Origin: Halorhodospira neutriphila
Lineage (GTDB): Bacteria; Pseudomonadota; Gammaproteobacteria; Nitrococcales; Halorhodospiraceae
NCBI RefSeq assembly: GCF_016584055.1
Contig: NZ_NRSH01000003.1
Coordinates: 1-45,807 of the forward strand
Direction: 5' to 3'
Length of the DNA stretch: 45,807 bases
The notes below the pieces were generated by a model. That model was not told the DNA's origin and did no database searches. It was given only the letters and a program-made list of their open reading frames with translations. Shown here one piece after another: positions 8,926 to 18,539 of the stretch (its first letter is position 1; each line of letters begins with the position of its first letter). The translations under genes and the position numbers were made by a program.

Positions 8926-9694
8926 GCCGGGTTTGCCCCCAGGCCTCCCGGCCCACCCCGCCGTAGCGGCGGTCGCGGCGGGCGAACGCCTCGAGCGCCG
9001 TCGCCAGCTCGTCGGCGCCGAATTCCGGCCACAGGGTCTCGGTGAAGTAGAGCTCGGTATACGCCAGCTGCCAGAGGAGGAAGTTGGACAGGCGCTGCTC
9101 GCCCCCGGTACGGATGAACAGGTCCGGGTCCGGCAGATCGGGGACCGACAGGGCCCCGGCCACCTGCCCCTCGTCGATGGCCTCCGGATCGATCTCCCCC
9201 CGCGCCGCGGCCCGCGCCAGGCGCCGCGCCGCCTCGGCGATCTCCCAGCGGCCGCCGTAGTTGGTGGCGAGCACCAGGGTCGTGCCGGTATTGGCGGCGG
9301 TGAGGCGCTCGGCCTCCGTCAGCCGGGCCTGCAGGGCCGGCGCCAGGCCGCTGCGGTCGCCGCTGAAGCGCAGCCGCACGCCGTTGCTGTGGAGCGCCTC
9401 GAGCTCGCGGTCGAGGGTGGTGCGGAACAGCTCCATGAGCACCCGCACCTCGCCCCGGGGGCGCCGCCAGTTCTCGCTGCTGAAGGCGAACAGGGTCAGG
9501 CCCTCGATGCCCAGGCGCCCGCAGGCCTCGACCACGCTGCGGATCGAGCGCACCCCGGCGCGGTGCCCGGCGTGGCGCGGCTCGCCGTGGCGCTGCGCCC
9601 AGCGGCCGTTGCCGTCCATGACGATGGCCACGTGCCGCGGCAGGGGCAGGCCCTCGAGCCGCGCTGCTATCTGCTCCCCAGGCGGGTCCCCCAT
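8918..9694 (-). CDS. uppS: Undecaprenyl (polyprenyl) diphosphate synthase UppS
   Basis: This cis-prenyltransferase makes undecaprenyl diphosphate, the lipid carrier for cell-wall and O-antigen precursors, in the cytosol at the membrane. The product is 258 residues from the ATG at 9694. It contains the catalytic [12 protein letters not shown] motif near residue 25, [11 protein letters not shown], and the C-terminal [22 protein letters not shown] and [12 protein letters not shown] blocks of the family. The stop overlaps the cdsA start by 8 nt. It lies 11 nt downstream of frr. It consumes products of the MEP pathway, the pathway affected by the truncated Dxr next door. Secure. Confidence 0.95.
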   Translation of the reverse strand: MGDPPGEQIAARLEGLPLPRHVAIVMDGNGRWAQRHGEPRHAGHRAGVRSIRSVVEACGRLGIEGLTLFAFSSENWRRPRGEVRVLMELFRTTLDRELEALHSNGVRLRFSGDRSGLAPALQARLTEAERLTAANTGTTLVLATNYGGRWEIAEAARRLARAAARGEIDPEAIDEGQVAGALSVPDLPDPDLFIRTGGEQRLSNFLLWQLAYTELYFTETLWPEFGADELATALEAFARRDRRYGGVGREAWGQTRHA

Positions 9695-9705
9695 AGGCGA
9701 GCCGC

Positions 9706-10263
9706 TCAGACCTCCATGAGCTCTTGCTCTTTGTCCTCGAGGACCTTGTCGACCTCGGCGACGTAGCGGTCGGTCAGCTTCTGGATCCCCTCCTGGCCGC
9801 TGCGCTCGTCGTCCTCGGTGATCTCCTTGCGCTTGGCGAGGTCCTTGAGGCTGGCGTTGGCGTCGCGCCGGACGTTGCGGATGGCGACGCGGGCCTGCTC
9901 GGACTCGCTCTTGACCAGCTTGACCATCTCCCGGCGGCGCTCCTCGGTCAGCGGCGGCAGCGGCACCCGCACCGTCTGCCCGGCGCTGACCGGGCTCAGC
10001 CCGAGGTTGGAGCTCATGATCGCCTTCTCGACGACGGGGACCATGTGCTTCTCCCACGGCGTGACGGCGAGGGTGCGCGAGTCCTCGACGCTGATGTTCG
10101 CCGCCTGCTTGAGCGGCACCTCCATGCCGTAGTACTCGACCGTCACCTGGTCGAGCAGGCTCGTGTGAGCGCGCCCCGTACGCAGCCGGGCGAGGTCGTG
10201 CTTGAGGCTCTCGACCGCCTTGGCCATGCGCTGCTCGGCGTCGTCCTGGATCTCCTCGATCAC
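9706..10263 (-). CDS. frr: Ribosome recycling factor
   Basis: RRF splits post-termination ribosomes together with EF-G. The 185-residue product matches the family along its length: [25 protein letters not shown] in helix 1, the beta-sandwich domain with [20 protein letters not shown], then [18 protein letters not shown] and the C-terminal helix. The start ATG overlaps the pyrH stop (ATGA), so the two are translationally coupled, the standard arrangement. Secure. Confidence 0.97.
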   Translation of the reverse strand: MIEEIQDDAEQRMAKAVESLKHDLARLRTGRAHTSLLDQVTVEYYGMEVPLKQAANISVEDSRTLAVTPWEKHMVPVVEKAIMSSNLGLSPVSAGQTVRVPLPPLTEERRREMVKLVKSESEQARVAIRNVRRDANASLKDLAKRKEITEDDERSGQEGIQKLTDRYVAEVDKVLEDKEQELMEV

Positions 10264-11006
10264 GTGTGCTCCTCCTCCGCGCTCGCTGGCCCGGGGTCGA
10301 CGACGGTGCCGACGGGCTCGCCGCGGGCCGCCTCGACCATGGCGCCGGGCCGGGTAATGTCGAAGACCATGATGCGCATGCCCTGATCGCGGCAGAGGAC
10401 GATGGCGGTGGCATCCATCACCTCCAGGCGCTGGCTCAGGACATCGTCGTAGGTGAGCTTCTCGTAGCGTTGGGCCGAGGGGTCGGTCACCGGGTCGGAG
10501 TTGTAGACGCCGTCGACCTTCGTGCCCTTGAGCAGCAGCTCGGCGCCGACCTCGACCGCCCGCAGGCTCGCCGCCGAGTCCGTGGTGAAGAAGGGGTTGC
10601 CGGTGCCGGCGGCGAAGATCACCACCCGCCCCTTCTCGAGGTGGCGCACCGCCCGGCGGCGGATGTAGTCCTCGCAGACCTGGTTGATCTGGATCGCCGA
10701 CATGACCCGGCAGAAGACGTCGCGGCGCTCGAGGGCGTCCTGCAGGGCCAGGGCGTTCATCACCGTCGCCAGCATCCCCATGTGGTCAGCGGTGACCCGG
10801 TCCATGCCGGCCGCCGCCAGGCCGGCGCCGCGGAAGATGTTGCCGCCGCCGATGACCACCGCCACCTCGACGCCGAGGGCGTTGATCTCGGCGAGCTCGT
10901 CGGCGATGCGGTGGAGGGTCTCCGGCGCGATCCCGTAGCTATCGCCGCCCAGCAGCGCCTCGCCGCTGAGCTTGACCAAGATCCGGCGGTAGTGCGGCAC
11001 CGTCAT
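10260..11006 (-). CDS. pyrH: UMP kinase PyrH
   Basis: PyrH phosphorylates UMP to UDP in pyrimidine nucleotide synthesis. The protein shows the N-terminal [25 protein letters not shown], the UMP site region [19 protein letters not shown] and the C-terminal [18 protein letters not shown], diagnostic of bacterial UMP kinases (amino-acid kinase fold). I prefer the ATG at 11006 (MTVPHYRRI, 248 residues), because the ATG three codons earlier (11015) directly abuts the GGGGAG that would serve as its ribosome site. A strong hairpin separates it from tsf, so it may be attenuated relative to rpsB-tsf. Secure apart from the start. Confidence 0.95.
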   Translation of the reverse strand: MTVPHYRRILVKLSGEALLGGDSYGIAPETLHRIADELAEINALGVEVAVVIGGGNIFRGAGLAAAGMDRVTADHMGMLATVMNALALQDALERRDVFCRVMSAIQINQVCEDYIRRRAVRHLEKGRVVIFAAGTGNPFFTTDSAASLRAVEVGAELLLKGTKVDGVYNSDPVTDPSAQRYEKLTYDDVLSQRLEVMDATAIVLCRDQGMRIMVFDITRPGAMVEAARGEPVGTVVDPGPASAEEEHT

Positions 11007-11035
11007 GACTCCCATCTCCCCGTGAGCGGATAAGC

Positions 11036-11061
11036 GCGGCGCCCGCCGGCGCGGGCGCCGC
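11036..11061 (-). terminator. 11-bp GC hairpin between tsf and pyrH
   Basis: GCGGCGCCCGC-CGGC-GCGGGCGCCGC is a perfect 11-bp stem with a tetraloop, located after the tsf stop. On the minus strand it is followed by GCTTATCC rather than a U tract, so partial termination or attenuation between rpsB-tsf and pyrH-frr is more likely than a complete stop. Confidence 0.55.
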
Positions 11062-11085
11062 TGGTTCTAGGCCGACCCCACGGGC

Positions 11086-11961
11086 TCAGGAGTCGCGGAC
11101 CTGGGCCATCACCTCGTCGGCGAAGCTCTCGTCCTTCTTCTCCTTGCCCTCGCCGACCTCGTAGCGGGCGAAGCGGACCACGCGCGCCCCGCGCTCCCGG
11201 AGGAGATCGCCCACGCTCTGGTCGGGGTCCTTGACGAAGGGCTGGCCGAGGAGCGTGATCTCGCTGAGGTGCTTGTTCAGCCGCCCCTCGACCATCTTCT
11301 GGATGATCTCCTCGGGCTTGCCGCTCTCCCGGGCCTGGGCGAGGAGGATCTCCTTCTCGGACTCGAGCTGGTCCGCGGGGACATCCTCCGGCGAGACGCA
11401 TACCGGCGAGGAGGCCGCGATGTGCATGGCCAGATCCCGGGCGAGCTCGTCGTCGCCGCCGGCGAGCTCGACCATGACGCCGATCCGGGCCCCGTGGAGG
11501 TACTGCGCCACGCGGTTATCCCCAGCGTAACGGATGAGCCGGCGCACCTCGATGTTCTCGCCGAGCTGCGCGACCATCTCCTGGCGCGCCGTCTCGATGG
11601 GCTTGCCGTCGAGCTCGCAGGCGAGCAGGGCGTCGAGATCCTCGGCGCCGCTCTCCAGCGCCCGCTGCGCCACGCGCTCGGCGAAGGAGCGGAACTCGTC
11701 GTTGTTGGCGACGAAGTCGGTCTCGCTGTTGACCTCGACGAGCACGCCGGTGCTCGCGTCCTCGGAGCGGGCGGCGGCGATCCGCCCCTCGGCGGCCACG
11801 CGGCCGGCCTTCTTGTCGGCCTTGGCCAGCCCCTTCTTGCGCATCAGCTCGGCGGCGGCCTCGATATCGCCCTCGGCCTCCACGAGCGCATTCTTGCACT
11901 CCATCATGCCGGCGCCGGTGCGCTCGCGGAGCTGCTTGACCACATTCGCGGATACGGACAT
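11086..11961 (-). CDS. tsf: Translation elongation factor Ts
   Basis: EF-Ts is the nucleotide exchange factor of EF-Tu. The 291-residue product has the N-terminal UBA-like segment with LRERTGAGMMECKNALVEAEGD, the LMRKKGLAKADKKAGRVAAEG block and the core motif VEVNSETDFVANND that contacts EF-Tu. It follows rpsB by 16 nt, the conserved rpsB-tsf operon, and shares the rpsB promoter. Secure. Confidence 0.97.
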   Translation of the reverse strand: MSVSANVVKQLRERTGAGMMECKNALVEAEGDIEAAAELMRKKGLAKADKKAGRVAAEGRIAAARSEDASTGVLVEVNSETDFVANNDEFRSFAERVAQRALESGAEDLDALLACELDGKPIETARQEMVAQLGENIEVRRLIRYAGDNRVAQYLHGARIGVMVELAGGDDELARDLAMHIAASSPVCVSPEDVPADQLESEKEILLAQARESGKPEEIIQKMVEGRLNKHLSEITLLGQPFVKDPDQSVGDLLRERGARVVRFARYEVGEGKEKKDESFADEVMAQVRDS

Positions 11962-11977
11962 ACGGTAGCTCCCCCCT

Positions 11978-12721
11978 TCAGGATGCGGTGTCGTTGACTT
12001 CGACGAAGTCGTCCTGGCCGGCTGCAGCAGCCTGGGTCGCCGCCTGGCGGGCCTCGATCACGGCGTCGGCGATCCCCTGGACGTAGAGCTCGATGGCGCG
12101 GATCGCGTCGTCGTTGCCGGGGATGACGTAGTCGACCTCGCGGGGCGAGCAGTTGGTGTCCACCACGCCGATGACCGGGATCCCGAGCTTCTTCGCCTCG
12201 GCGATGGCGATATCCTCGTAGCCGACGTCGACCACGAAGAGGGCGTCGGGGAGGCGCTCCATGTCCTTGATGCCGGAGAGGCTGCGGTTGAGCTTCTCCA
12301 TCTCGCGGCTCAGCGACAGCGCCTCGCGCTTGGTCACCTTCTCGAAGGTGCCGTCCTCGGCCTTGGTCTCCAGGTCCTTGAGCCGGGCGATGGAGTGCTT
12401 GACCGTCCGGAAGTTGGTGAGCATGCCGCCGAGCCAGCGGTGGTCGACGTAGGGCTGCCCGCAGCGCTGGGCCTGCTCGCGGACGATCTCCTGCGCCGGG
12501 CGCTTGGTGCCGACGAACAGGATCCGGCCGCCCTTGGCCGCCAGCTGCCCGGCGAAGTTGCACGCCTCCTTGAACAGGGGCAGCGTCTTCTCGAGGTTGA
12601 CGATGTGGATCTTGTTGCGCTCGCCGAAGATGTAGGGGCGCATCTTCGGATCCCAGAAGCGGGTCTGGTGCCCGAAGTGGACGCCCGCCTCGAGCATCTG
12701 CCGCATGGAAACATTAGCCAT
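11978..12721 (-). CDS. rpsB: 30S ribosomal protein S2
   Basis: S2 is a late-assembling protein of the small ribosomal subunit. The 247-residue product matches the family throughout: [65 protein letters not shown] and [23 protein letters not shown] clear ribosome site (GAGGAG) precedes the ATG. Upstream lie a good sigma-70 promoter and a roughly 120-nt leader with a tiered hairpin. In the Enterobacteria S2 represses its own operon through the leader (established knowledge); the same is plausible here. Secure. Confidence 0.97.
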   Translation of the reverse strand: MANVSMRQMLEAGVHFGHQTRFWDPKMRPYIFGERNKIHIVNLEKTLPLFKEACNFAGQLAAKGGRILFVGTKRPAQEIVREQAQRCGQPYVDHRWLGGMLTNFRTVKHSIARLKDLETKAEDGTFEKVTKREALSLSREMEKLNRSLSGIKDMERLPDALFVVDVGYEDIAIAEAKKLGIPVIGVVDTNCSPREVDYVIPGNDDAIRAIELYVQGIADAVIEARQAATQAAAAGQDDFVEVNDTAS

Positions 12722-12754
12722 CGTGGGTAATCTCCTCAGGTTGGGTTACGCCTC

Positions 12755-12812
12755 CATGCACCCGCATGCAGCGACCCGCTCGCGGGCACCCGGCTGCACG
12801 TGTCGGTGCATG
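12755..12812 (-). promoter_or_regulatory. Structured rpsB leader (candidate S2-binding element)
   Basis: Inside the untranslated leader there is a three-tier inverted repeat. CATGCACC (12755-12762) pairs with GGTGCATG (12805-12812), TGCAGC (12767-12772) with GCTGCA (12793-12798), and CCCGC (12775-12779) with GCGGG (12782-12786) around a two-base loop. Its place, between promoter and rpsB, matches the S2 autoregulatory leader known in gammaproteobacteria. Whether S2 binds it here is inference. Confidence 0.5.
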
Positions 12813-12851
12813 TGTGTGGGTTCGGCCCATGGACGCGCCATGAGCGGGCGC

Positions 12852-12880
12852 TTTATACCACGAACGGCCTTGCGGCTCAA
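12852..12880 (-). promoter_or_regulatory. Sigma-70 promoter of rpsB-tsf
   Basis: On the minus strand, TTGAGC (12880-12875) and TATAAA (12857-12852) are separated by exactly 17 nt, a near-consensus promoter. The expected start is near 12845, leaving about 120 nt of leader before rpsB. Confidence 0.75.
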
Positions 12881-12945
12881 TTCGCGCGGCCCCTCCCGCG
12901 CCTTGCGGCGAGCCGCTCTTGCCCCCATTCTATACGGTTTATGCG

Positions 12946-12954
12946 TGATAGAAT
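12946..12954 (+). promoter_or_regulatory. Extended -10 promoter placing +1 at the map start codon
   Basis: TG-A-TAGAAT is an extended -10 element whose last base is 7 nt before the ATG of map, so the predicted +1 is the A of the start codon. No ribosome-binding purine run fits between them. This is a candidate leaderless transcript. Confidence 0.55.
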
Positions 12955-12960
12955 GTCGAG

Positions 12961-13728
12961 ATGAGCATACCGATCAAGACGACACCCGAGGCCCTCGAGG
13001 GCATGCGCCGCGCCGGGCGCCTGGCGGCCGATGTGCTCGATATGGTCACCCCCCATATCGAGGCCGGGGTGACCACCGAGCACCTCGATACGCTCTGCCA
13101 CCGCTATATCACCGAGGAGCTCGGGGCGGTCCCGGCGCCGCTGAACTACCGCGGCTTCCCCAAGGCCACCTGCATCTCCGTCAACCACGTGGTCTGCCAC
13201 GGCATCCCGGGGCCGAAGCGGCTCAAGAAGGGCGATATCCTCAACATCGACATCACGGTCATCAAGGACGGCTGGCACGGCGATACCAGCCGCATGTTCA
13301 TCGTCGGCGAGCCGAGCATCCGCGCCCGGCGGCTCGTCGAGACCGCCCGGGAGTGCCTCTGGCGGGGCATCGAGCAGGTCCGCCCGGGGGCGACGCTCGG
13401 CGATATCGGCCACGCGGTGCAGCGCCACGCCGAGGCGCACCACTACTCGGTGGTCCGCGAGTACTGCGGCCACGGCATCGGCGAGCAGTTCCACGAGGAG
13501 CCGCAGGTCCTCCACTACGGCGAGCCCGGCACCGGCACGCGCCTCGAGCCGGGGATGACCTTCACCATCGAGCCGATGATCAACGCCGGCCGGCCGGCCA
13601 CCCGGCTGCTGCGCGATCAGTGGACGGTGGTCACCAAGGACCGCAGCCTCTCGGCGCAGTGGGAGCACACCCTGCTCGTCACCGACGGCGGCTACGAGAT
13701 CCTGACCCTCGGCGCAGACGAGCGCTAG
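12961..13728 (+). CDS. map: Methionine aminopeptidase type I
   Basis: Map removes the initiator methionine from new proteins. The 255-residue product has the type I family metal-ligand pattern: DITVIKDGWHGDTSRMF (two Asp), CGHGIGEQFHEEPQV (His), FTIEPMINAG (Glu) and QWEHTLLVTD (Glu); VNHVVCHGIP is also typical. It diverges from rpsB, the common arrangement, and starts the plus-strand run map-glnD-dapC-dapD-dapE, with glnD 24 nt downstream. The TAGAAT box suggests its mRNA may begin at the ATG. Secure. Confidence 0.97.
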   Translation: MSIPIKTTPEALEGMRRAGRLAADVLDMVTPHIEAGVTTEHLDTLCHRYITEELGAVPAPLNYRGFPKATCISVNHVVCHGIPGPKRLKKGDILNIDITVIKDGWHGDTSRMFIVGEPSIRARRLVETARECLWRGIEQVRPGATLGDIGHAVQRHAEAHHYSVVREYCGHGIGEQFHEEPQVLHYGEPGTGTRLEPGMTFTIEPMINAGRPATRLLRDQWTVVTKDRSLSAQWEHTLLVTDGGYEILTLGADER

Positions 13729-13752
13729 GCGGGCTCCCGCCGGAAGACGGCC

Positions 13753-16446
13753 ATGGCGAATACGGCGGATGCCGCTGCCTCCCCCGCGCCCCCCGACGCC
13801 CTCGGCGTCGAGGCGGCGCTGGCGCGCGGCGATGAGCTGGTGCCCACCCTCCGCCGCGCCCTCCAGGAGGGGGACGCCGAGCTGATCCGGCGGTTCCGGG
13901 GCGGCTGCGCGGCGGCGGAGCTCGTCCTCGAGCGGGCGCGCCTGATGGACGCCGTGGTCGGCCGGCTCTGGCAGGGCACCGTCGGCGAGCGGGAGGGCGA
14001 GGGCTGCGGCTGCGCCCTGCTCGCCGTCGGCGGCTACGGCCGCGGCGAGCTCTACCCGGGCTCCGATATCGACGTGCTGGTGCTCGTCGCCCCGGAGCGC
14101 CGCGAGGCGGCGACCGAGCGGCTCGAGGCGTTCATCGCCGGGCTCTGGGACCTCGGCCTCGACGTCGGCCACAGCGTACGTACCGTCGAGGAGTGCATGG
14201 CCGCCGCCGTGGACGATGTCACCGTCGCCACCAACCTCATGGAGTCGCGCCTGCTCGCCGGCAGCCGGACGCTCTACGACACCGCCCGCGAGGAGAGCAC
14301 GGCCCGGGGGATCTGGCCGAGCCGCGCGTTCTTCGCCGCCAAGCTCGCCGAGCAGCAGGCCCGCCACGCCAAGTACCACAACACCGCCTACAACCTCGAG
14401 CCGAACATCAAGTCGAGCCCCGGGGGGCTGCGCGACATCCAGATGATCGGCTGGGTGGCCAAGCGCCACTTCGGGGCCGAGAACCTCCACGAGCTCGTCG
14501 ACGCCAGCTTCCTCACCGAGGCCGAGTACCAGACCCTCTACGCCGGGCAGTGCCTGCTCGGCGACATCCGCTTCGGCCTGCACGTGATCGCCGGCCGGCG
14601 GGAGGATCGGCTGCTCTTCGACCACCAGATCGCCCTCGCCGAGCTCTTCGGCTACACCGACGACGACCGCACCCTCGCCGTCGAGCAGCTCATGCAGCGC
14701 TACTTCCGCACGGCCATGGAGGTCTCGCGGCTCAACGAGATGCTCCTGCAGCACTTCGAGGAGGCGATCCTCTACGCCGAGGCGGACGCCGCCCCGCAGC
14801 CGATCAACAAGCGCTTCCAGGCCCGCCGCGGCTTCCTCGAGGTCACCCACCCCAAGGTCTTCAGCCGCTACCCCTTCGCCCTGCTCGAGCTCTTCCTCGT
14901 GCTCGAGCAGAACCCGCAGCTCAAGGGGGTGCGCGCCACGACGATCCGCCTGGTCCGCCAGCACCGCACGCTCATCGACGAGCGCTTCCGGCGCGACCTG
15001 CGCTGCCGGAGCCTCTTCATGGAGATCCTGCGCCAGCCCCAGGGGCTGACCCACACCCTGCGGCGGATGCACCGCTACGGCGTCCTCGGCCGCTACATCC
15101 CGGCCTTCGGGCGGATCGTCGGGCGCATGCAGCACGACCTCTTCCACGCCTACACGGTCGACTCCCACACCCTGTTCGTGGTGCGCAACCTGCGGCGCAT
15201 GTCGCTGCCCGAGCACCGCCACGAGCTGCCCCTCGCCCACGACATCATGGTCCGCGTGCCGAAGCCGGAGCTGCTCCACCTCGCCGGGCTCTTCCACGAT
15301 ATCGCCAAGGGCCGCGGCGGCGACCACTCCGAGCTCGGCGCCGCCGACGCCCACGCCTTCTGCCTCCAGCACGGGCTCGGCGCCTACGACGCCCGGCTCG
15401 TGGCCTGGCTGGTCCGCCACCACCTGGAGTTGTCGATCACGGCGCAGCGCAAGGACCTCTCGGACCCGGCGGTGATCACCGAGTTCGCCCGCCTCGTCGG
15501 CGACCAGACCCACCTCGACTACCTCTACCTGCTGACCGTCGCCGACATCCGGGCCACCAACCCGGCGCTGTGGAACTCCTGGCGCGAGGCCCTGCTCAAC
15601 GAGCTCTACGCCCTCGCCCGCCGGGCCATCCGGCGCGGGCTGAGCAACCCCATCGACAAGCAGGAGCTCATCGAGGACGCCCAGCGCGACGCCCGGCAGC
15701 TGCTCGAGGCCCAGGGCGCGCTCGACAGCGCGGCCATCGACGCGGTCTGGGGCAGACTGCCCGAGGACTACTTCCTGCGCCACCGCGGCGAGGAGATCGC
15801 CTGGCACACCGCGGCCATCGCCCACACCGACGCCGAGACGCTGCCCCTGGTGCTAACCGCTCCCCAGAGCGGCGGCGACGGCACCCGGGTCTTCCTCTAC
15901 GCGGCCGACAGCCCCCACCTCTTCGCCCGCTGCGTCTCGGCCCTCGACGGGCTGGGGCTCGACATCCACGACGCGCGGATCATCACCACCAGCGCCGGCT
16001 ACACCCTCGACAGCTACCTCGTCCTCGAGCGCAGCGGCCCGCCCGCCCACGACCCCCGGCGCAGCGAGGAGGTCCGCACCGTCCTGGGCCAGGCGGCCGC
16101 CGAGCGGGGGCCGCCGCCGGCGCCGCCGGCGCGCAAGGTGCCGCGCCAGCTCCAGCACTTCCAGATGGAGACGCAGATCCTCTTCACCGACGACCCGCAG
16201 AACGGCCGGACGGTGATGGAGGTGATCACCGCCGACCGGCCCGGCCTGCTCGCCCGCGTCGGGTACGCCTTCTCGCATTGCGGCATCCGGGTCAAGAACG
16301 CCAAGGTGGCGACCATGGGCGAGCGGGCCGAGGACGTCTTCTTTATCACCGACGAGCAGGGCGAGCCGCTGCGCCGGGCGGAGCATTTCGACTGCATCCG
16401 CGAGGCCCTGCGGGAGTCCCTCGACGAGGAGCAGCGAGCGGGATGA
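13753..16446 (+). CDS. glnD: Bifunctional PII uridylyltransferase / uridylyl-removing enzyme GlnD
   Basis: GlnD is the glutamine sensor that adds UMP to, and removes it from, the PII proteins GlnB/GlnK, setting glutamine synthetase activity and NtrBC output. The 897-residue protein has the expected order. The nucleotidyltransferase domain has GGYGRGELYPGSDIDVL (about residues 94-110). A helical linker follows. The HD hydrolase domain has LFHDIAKGRGGDHSELG (about residue 515 onward) and VRHHLELS. Two ACT domains close the protein (about 710-790 and 815-885, second with VITADRPGLLARVGYAF). The neighbours are map and dapC; its stop overlaps the dapC start (ATGA). Secure. Confidence 0.97.
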   Translation: MANTADAAASPAPPDALGVEAALARGDELVPTLRRALQEGDAELIRRFRGGCAAAELVLERARLMDAVVGRLWQGTVGEREGEGCGCALLAVGGYGRGELYPGSDIDVLVLVAPERREAATERLEAFIAGLWDLGLDVGHSVRTVEECMAAAVDDVTVATNLMESRLLAGSRTLYDTAREESTARGIWPSRAFFAAKLAEQQARHAKYHNTAYNLEPNIKSSPGGLRDIQMIGWVAKRHFGAENLHELVDASFLTEAEYQTLYAGQCLLGDIRFGLHVIAGRREDRLLFDHQIALAELFGYTDDDRTLAVEQLMQRYFRTAMEVSRLNEMLLQHFEEAILYAEADAAPQPINKRFQARRGFLEVTHPKVFSRYPFALLELFLVLEQNPQLKGVRATTIRLVRQHRTLIDERFRRDLRCRSLFMEILRQPQGLTHTLRRMHRYGVLGRYIPAFGRIVGRMQHDLFHAYTVDSHTLFVVRNLRRMSLPEHRHELPLAHDIMVRVPKPELLHLAGLFHDIAKGRGGDHSELGAADAHAFCLQHGLGAYDARLVAWLVRHHLELSITAQRKDLSDPAVITEFARLVGDQTHLDYLYLLTVADIRATNPALWNSWREALLNELYALARRAIRRGLSNPIDKQELIEDAQRDARQLLEAQGALDSAAIDAVWGRLPEDYFLRHRGEEIAWHTAAIAHTDAETLPLVLTAPQSGGDGTRVFLYAADSPHLFARCVSALDGLGLDIHDARIITTSAGYTLDSYLVLERSGPPAHDPRRSEEVRTVLGQAAAERGPPPAPPARKVPRQLQHFQMETQILFTDDPQNGRTVMEVITADRPGLLARVGYAFSHCGIRVKNAKVATMGERAEDVFFITDEQGEPLRRAEHFDCIREALRESLDEEQRAG

Positions 16447-17645
16447 ATCGCGGCCTGGCTGAGCTTCACCCCTACCCCTTCGAGCGCATGGCCCGGCTCA
16501 AGACGGCGGGGCGGCCGTGCACCGGGGCGAGCGAGATCGACCTGGGGATCGGCGAGCCGCAGGAGCCCGTCCCCGAGCCCGTCGCCAACGCCCTGCGCGA
16601 GCACCTGCCGCTCATCGGGCGCTACCCGAGCACCCGGGGCACCGAGCGGCTGCGCACGGCCATCGCCGAGTGGCTGACCCGGCGCTTCGCGCTGCCGAGC
16701 GGCGTCGTCCACCCGGGGCACCACGTGCTGCCCGTGGCCGGGACGCGAGAGGCGCTGTTCGCCATCGCGCAGACCGTCGTCGGCCGCGGCCGGCCGTATA
16801 TCGCCATGCCGAACCCCTTCTACCAGATCTACGAGGGGGCCGCCCTGCTCAGCGGCGCCCGGCCGCTGCACCTGCCGGTGGACCCGCAGCGCGGGCTGCC
16901 GGCGCTCGAGCGGATCGCCCCCGAGACCTGGAGCGACATCCAGCTGCTCTACCTCAACAGCCCGGCCAACCCCACCGGCGCCGTCGCCGATGCCGCCTAC
17001 TACGCCCAGCTGCTCGAGCTCAGCGAGCGCTACGGCTTCATCATCGCCGCCGACGAGTGCTACTCCGAGCTCTACACCGACGAGGCCGCCCCGCCGGACA
17101 GCCTCCTGCACGCCTGCCACGCGGCCGGCTACCCCGACTTCAAGCGCTGCCTGGTCTTCCAGAGCCTGTCCAAGCGCTCGAGCGTGCCGGGGCTGCGCTC
17201 CGGCTTCGTCGCCGGCGACCCCGGCCTGATCCACGCCTTCTCGCGCTACCGGACCTACCAGGGCTGCGCCCAGCCGCTGCCCCACCAGGAGGCGGCCGCC
17301 GCGGCCTGGGCCGACGAGGCCCACGTCCAGCAGACCCGGCGGCGCTACGCCGAGCGCCTGCGCCGCATGGCCGCGATCCTCGACGGCGTCCTCGAGGACG
17401 TGCGCGTACCGGCGGCCACCTTCTACCTCTGGCCGCGCACCCCCATCGACGACGCCGACTTCGCCCGGCAGCTCTGGGAGGCGGAGAACGTCACCGTGCT
17501 GCCCGGCAGCTTCCTCTCCCGCGCCCAGGCCGACGGCCACGACCCCGGCGCCGGTCGGGTGCGCATCGCCGCGGTCCCGGACCTCGAGACGTGCGAGGAG
17601 GCCGCGCAGCGGATCAAGCGCTTCGTCGAGGGCCGGCTGTGCTGA
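16443..17645 (+). CDS. dapC: N-succinyldiaminopimelate aminotransferase DapC
   Basis: A fold-type I PLP aminotransferase of 400 residues, very probably converting N-succinyl-2-amino-6-oxopimelate to N-succinyl-LL-diaminopimelate in lysine and peptidoglycan synthesis. The N-terminus MNRGLAELHPYPFERMARL and IDLGIGEPQEPVPE is typical of the betaproteobacterial/gammaproteobacterial DapC subfamily. NSPANPTG, AADECYSELY and the PLP-lysine region SLSKRSSVPGLRSGF are visible. The start overlaps the glnD stop and dapD/dapE follow directly, which supports the assignment over a generic aspartate aminotransferase. Confidence 0.93.
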   Translation: MNRGLAELHPYPFERMARLKTAGRPCTGASEIDLGIGEPQEPVPEPVANALREHLPLIGRYPSTRGTERLRTAIAEWLTRRFALPSGVVHPGHHVLPVAGTREALFAIAQTVVGRGRPYIAMPNPFYQIYEGAALLSGARPLHLPVDPQRGLPALERIAPETWSDIQLLYLNSPANPTGAVADAAYYAQLLELSERYGFIIAADECYSELYTDEAAPPDSLLHACHAAGYPDFKRCLVFQSLSKRSSVPGLRSGFVAGDPGLIHAFSRYRTYQGCAQPLPHQEAAAAAWADEAHVQQTRRRYAERLRRMAAILDGVLEDVRVPAATFYLWPRTPIDDADFARQLWEAENVTVLPGSFLSRAQADGHDPGAGRVRIAAVPDLETCEEAAQRIKRFVEGRLC

Positions 17646-17717
17646 GCCGGGCGCCGCTGCGGCGCCAGCGGCCCCCGGCGCTCCCCTCATCCCCCTGACA
17701 ACGCCCAAGGAGGCCCT

Positions 17718-18539
17718 ATGCCCGAGGATATCCGCACTACCATCGAGGAGGCCTTCGAGCGCCGCGGCGAGATCACCCCGAGCGGGGCGCCGCCGCAGGT
17801 GCGCGAGGCCGTGGAGGCCGCCCTGGAGCGGCTCGACAGCGGCCAGGCGCGGGTCGCCGAGCCGGCCCCGGAGGGCTGGCAGGTCAACGAGTGGCTCAAG
17901 AAGGCCGTCCTGCTCTCCTTCCGGCTCAACGACAACCGCCTCATGCGCGGCGGCGTCACCAACTTCTTCGACAAGGTGCCGATGAAGTTCGCCGACTGGG
18001 GCGAGGAGGCCCTGCGCGAGTCCGGCGTGCGGGTGGTGCCGCCGGCGGCCGCCCGGCGCGGCAGCTACATCGCCCCCGGCGCCGTGCTCATGCCCTCCTA
18101 CGTCAACATCGGCGCCTACGTCGACGAGGGCACCATGGTGGACACCTGGGCGACCGTCGGCTCCTGCGCCCAGATCGGCAAGGGCGTCCACCTCTCCGGC
18201 GGCGTGGGCATCGGCGGGGTGCTCGAGCCGCTGCAGGCCAACCCGACCATCGTCGAGGACGAGTGCTTCATCGGCGCCCGCTCGGAGATCGTCGAGGGGG
18301 TGCGCGTCGGCCGCGGCGCGGTCCTCTCCATGGGGGTCTACATCGGCCAGAGCACCAAGATCTACGACCGCACCACCGGCGAGGTCCTCTACGGCCGCGT
18401 CCCCGAGGGGGCCGTCGTGGTCCCGGGCAGCCTGCCGGCGAGCGACGGTAGCCACAGCCTCTACTGCGCGGTGATCATCAAGTACGCCGACGAGCGGACC
18501 CGGGCCAAGGTCGGCATCAACGAGCTGCTCCGGCCATGA
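17718..18539 (+). CDS. dapD: Tetrahydrodipicolinate N-succinyltransferase DapD
   Basis: DapD succinylates tetrahydrodipicolinate with succinyl-CoA, the first committed step of the succinylase branch to diaminopimelate. The 273-residue product has a helical N-terminal domain ([18 protein letters not shown]) and a left-handed beta-helix of hexapeptide repeats ([28 protein letters not shown]), ending in the usual C-terminal domain. It starts at ATG after AAGGAGG and overlaps dapE by 4 nt. Secure. Confidence 0.97.
   Translation: MPEDIRTTIEEAFERRGEITPSGAPPQVREAVEAALERLDSGQARVAEPAPEGWQVNEWLKKAVLLSFRLNDNRLMRGGVTNFFDKVPMKFADWGEEALRESGVRVVPPAAARRGSYIAPGAVLMPSYVNIGAYVDEGTMVDTWATVGSCAQIGKGVHLSGGVGIGGVLEPLQANPTIVEDECFIGARSEIVEGVRVGRGAVLSMGVYIGQSTKIYDRTTGEVLYGRVPEGAVVVPGSLPASDGSHSLYCAVIIKYADERTRAKVGINELLRP

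Noticed and set aside
12877-15825. A 982-codon open frame on the minus strand
   Set aside because: Antisense to map and glnD; composition is that of a frame shadow.
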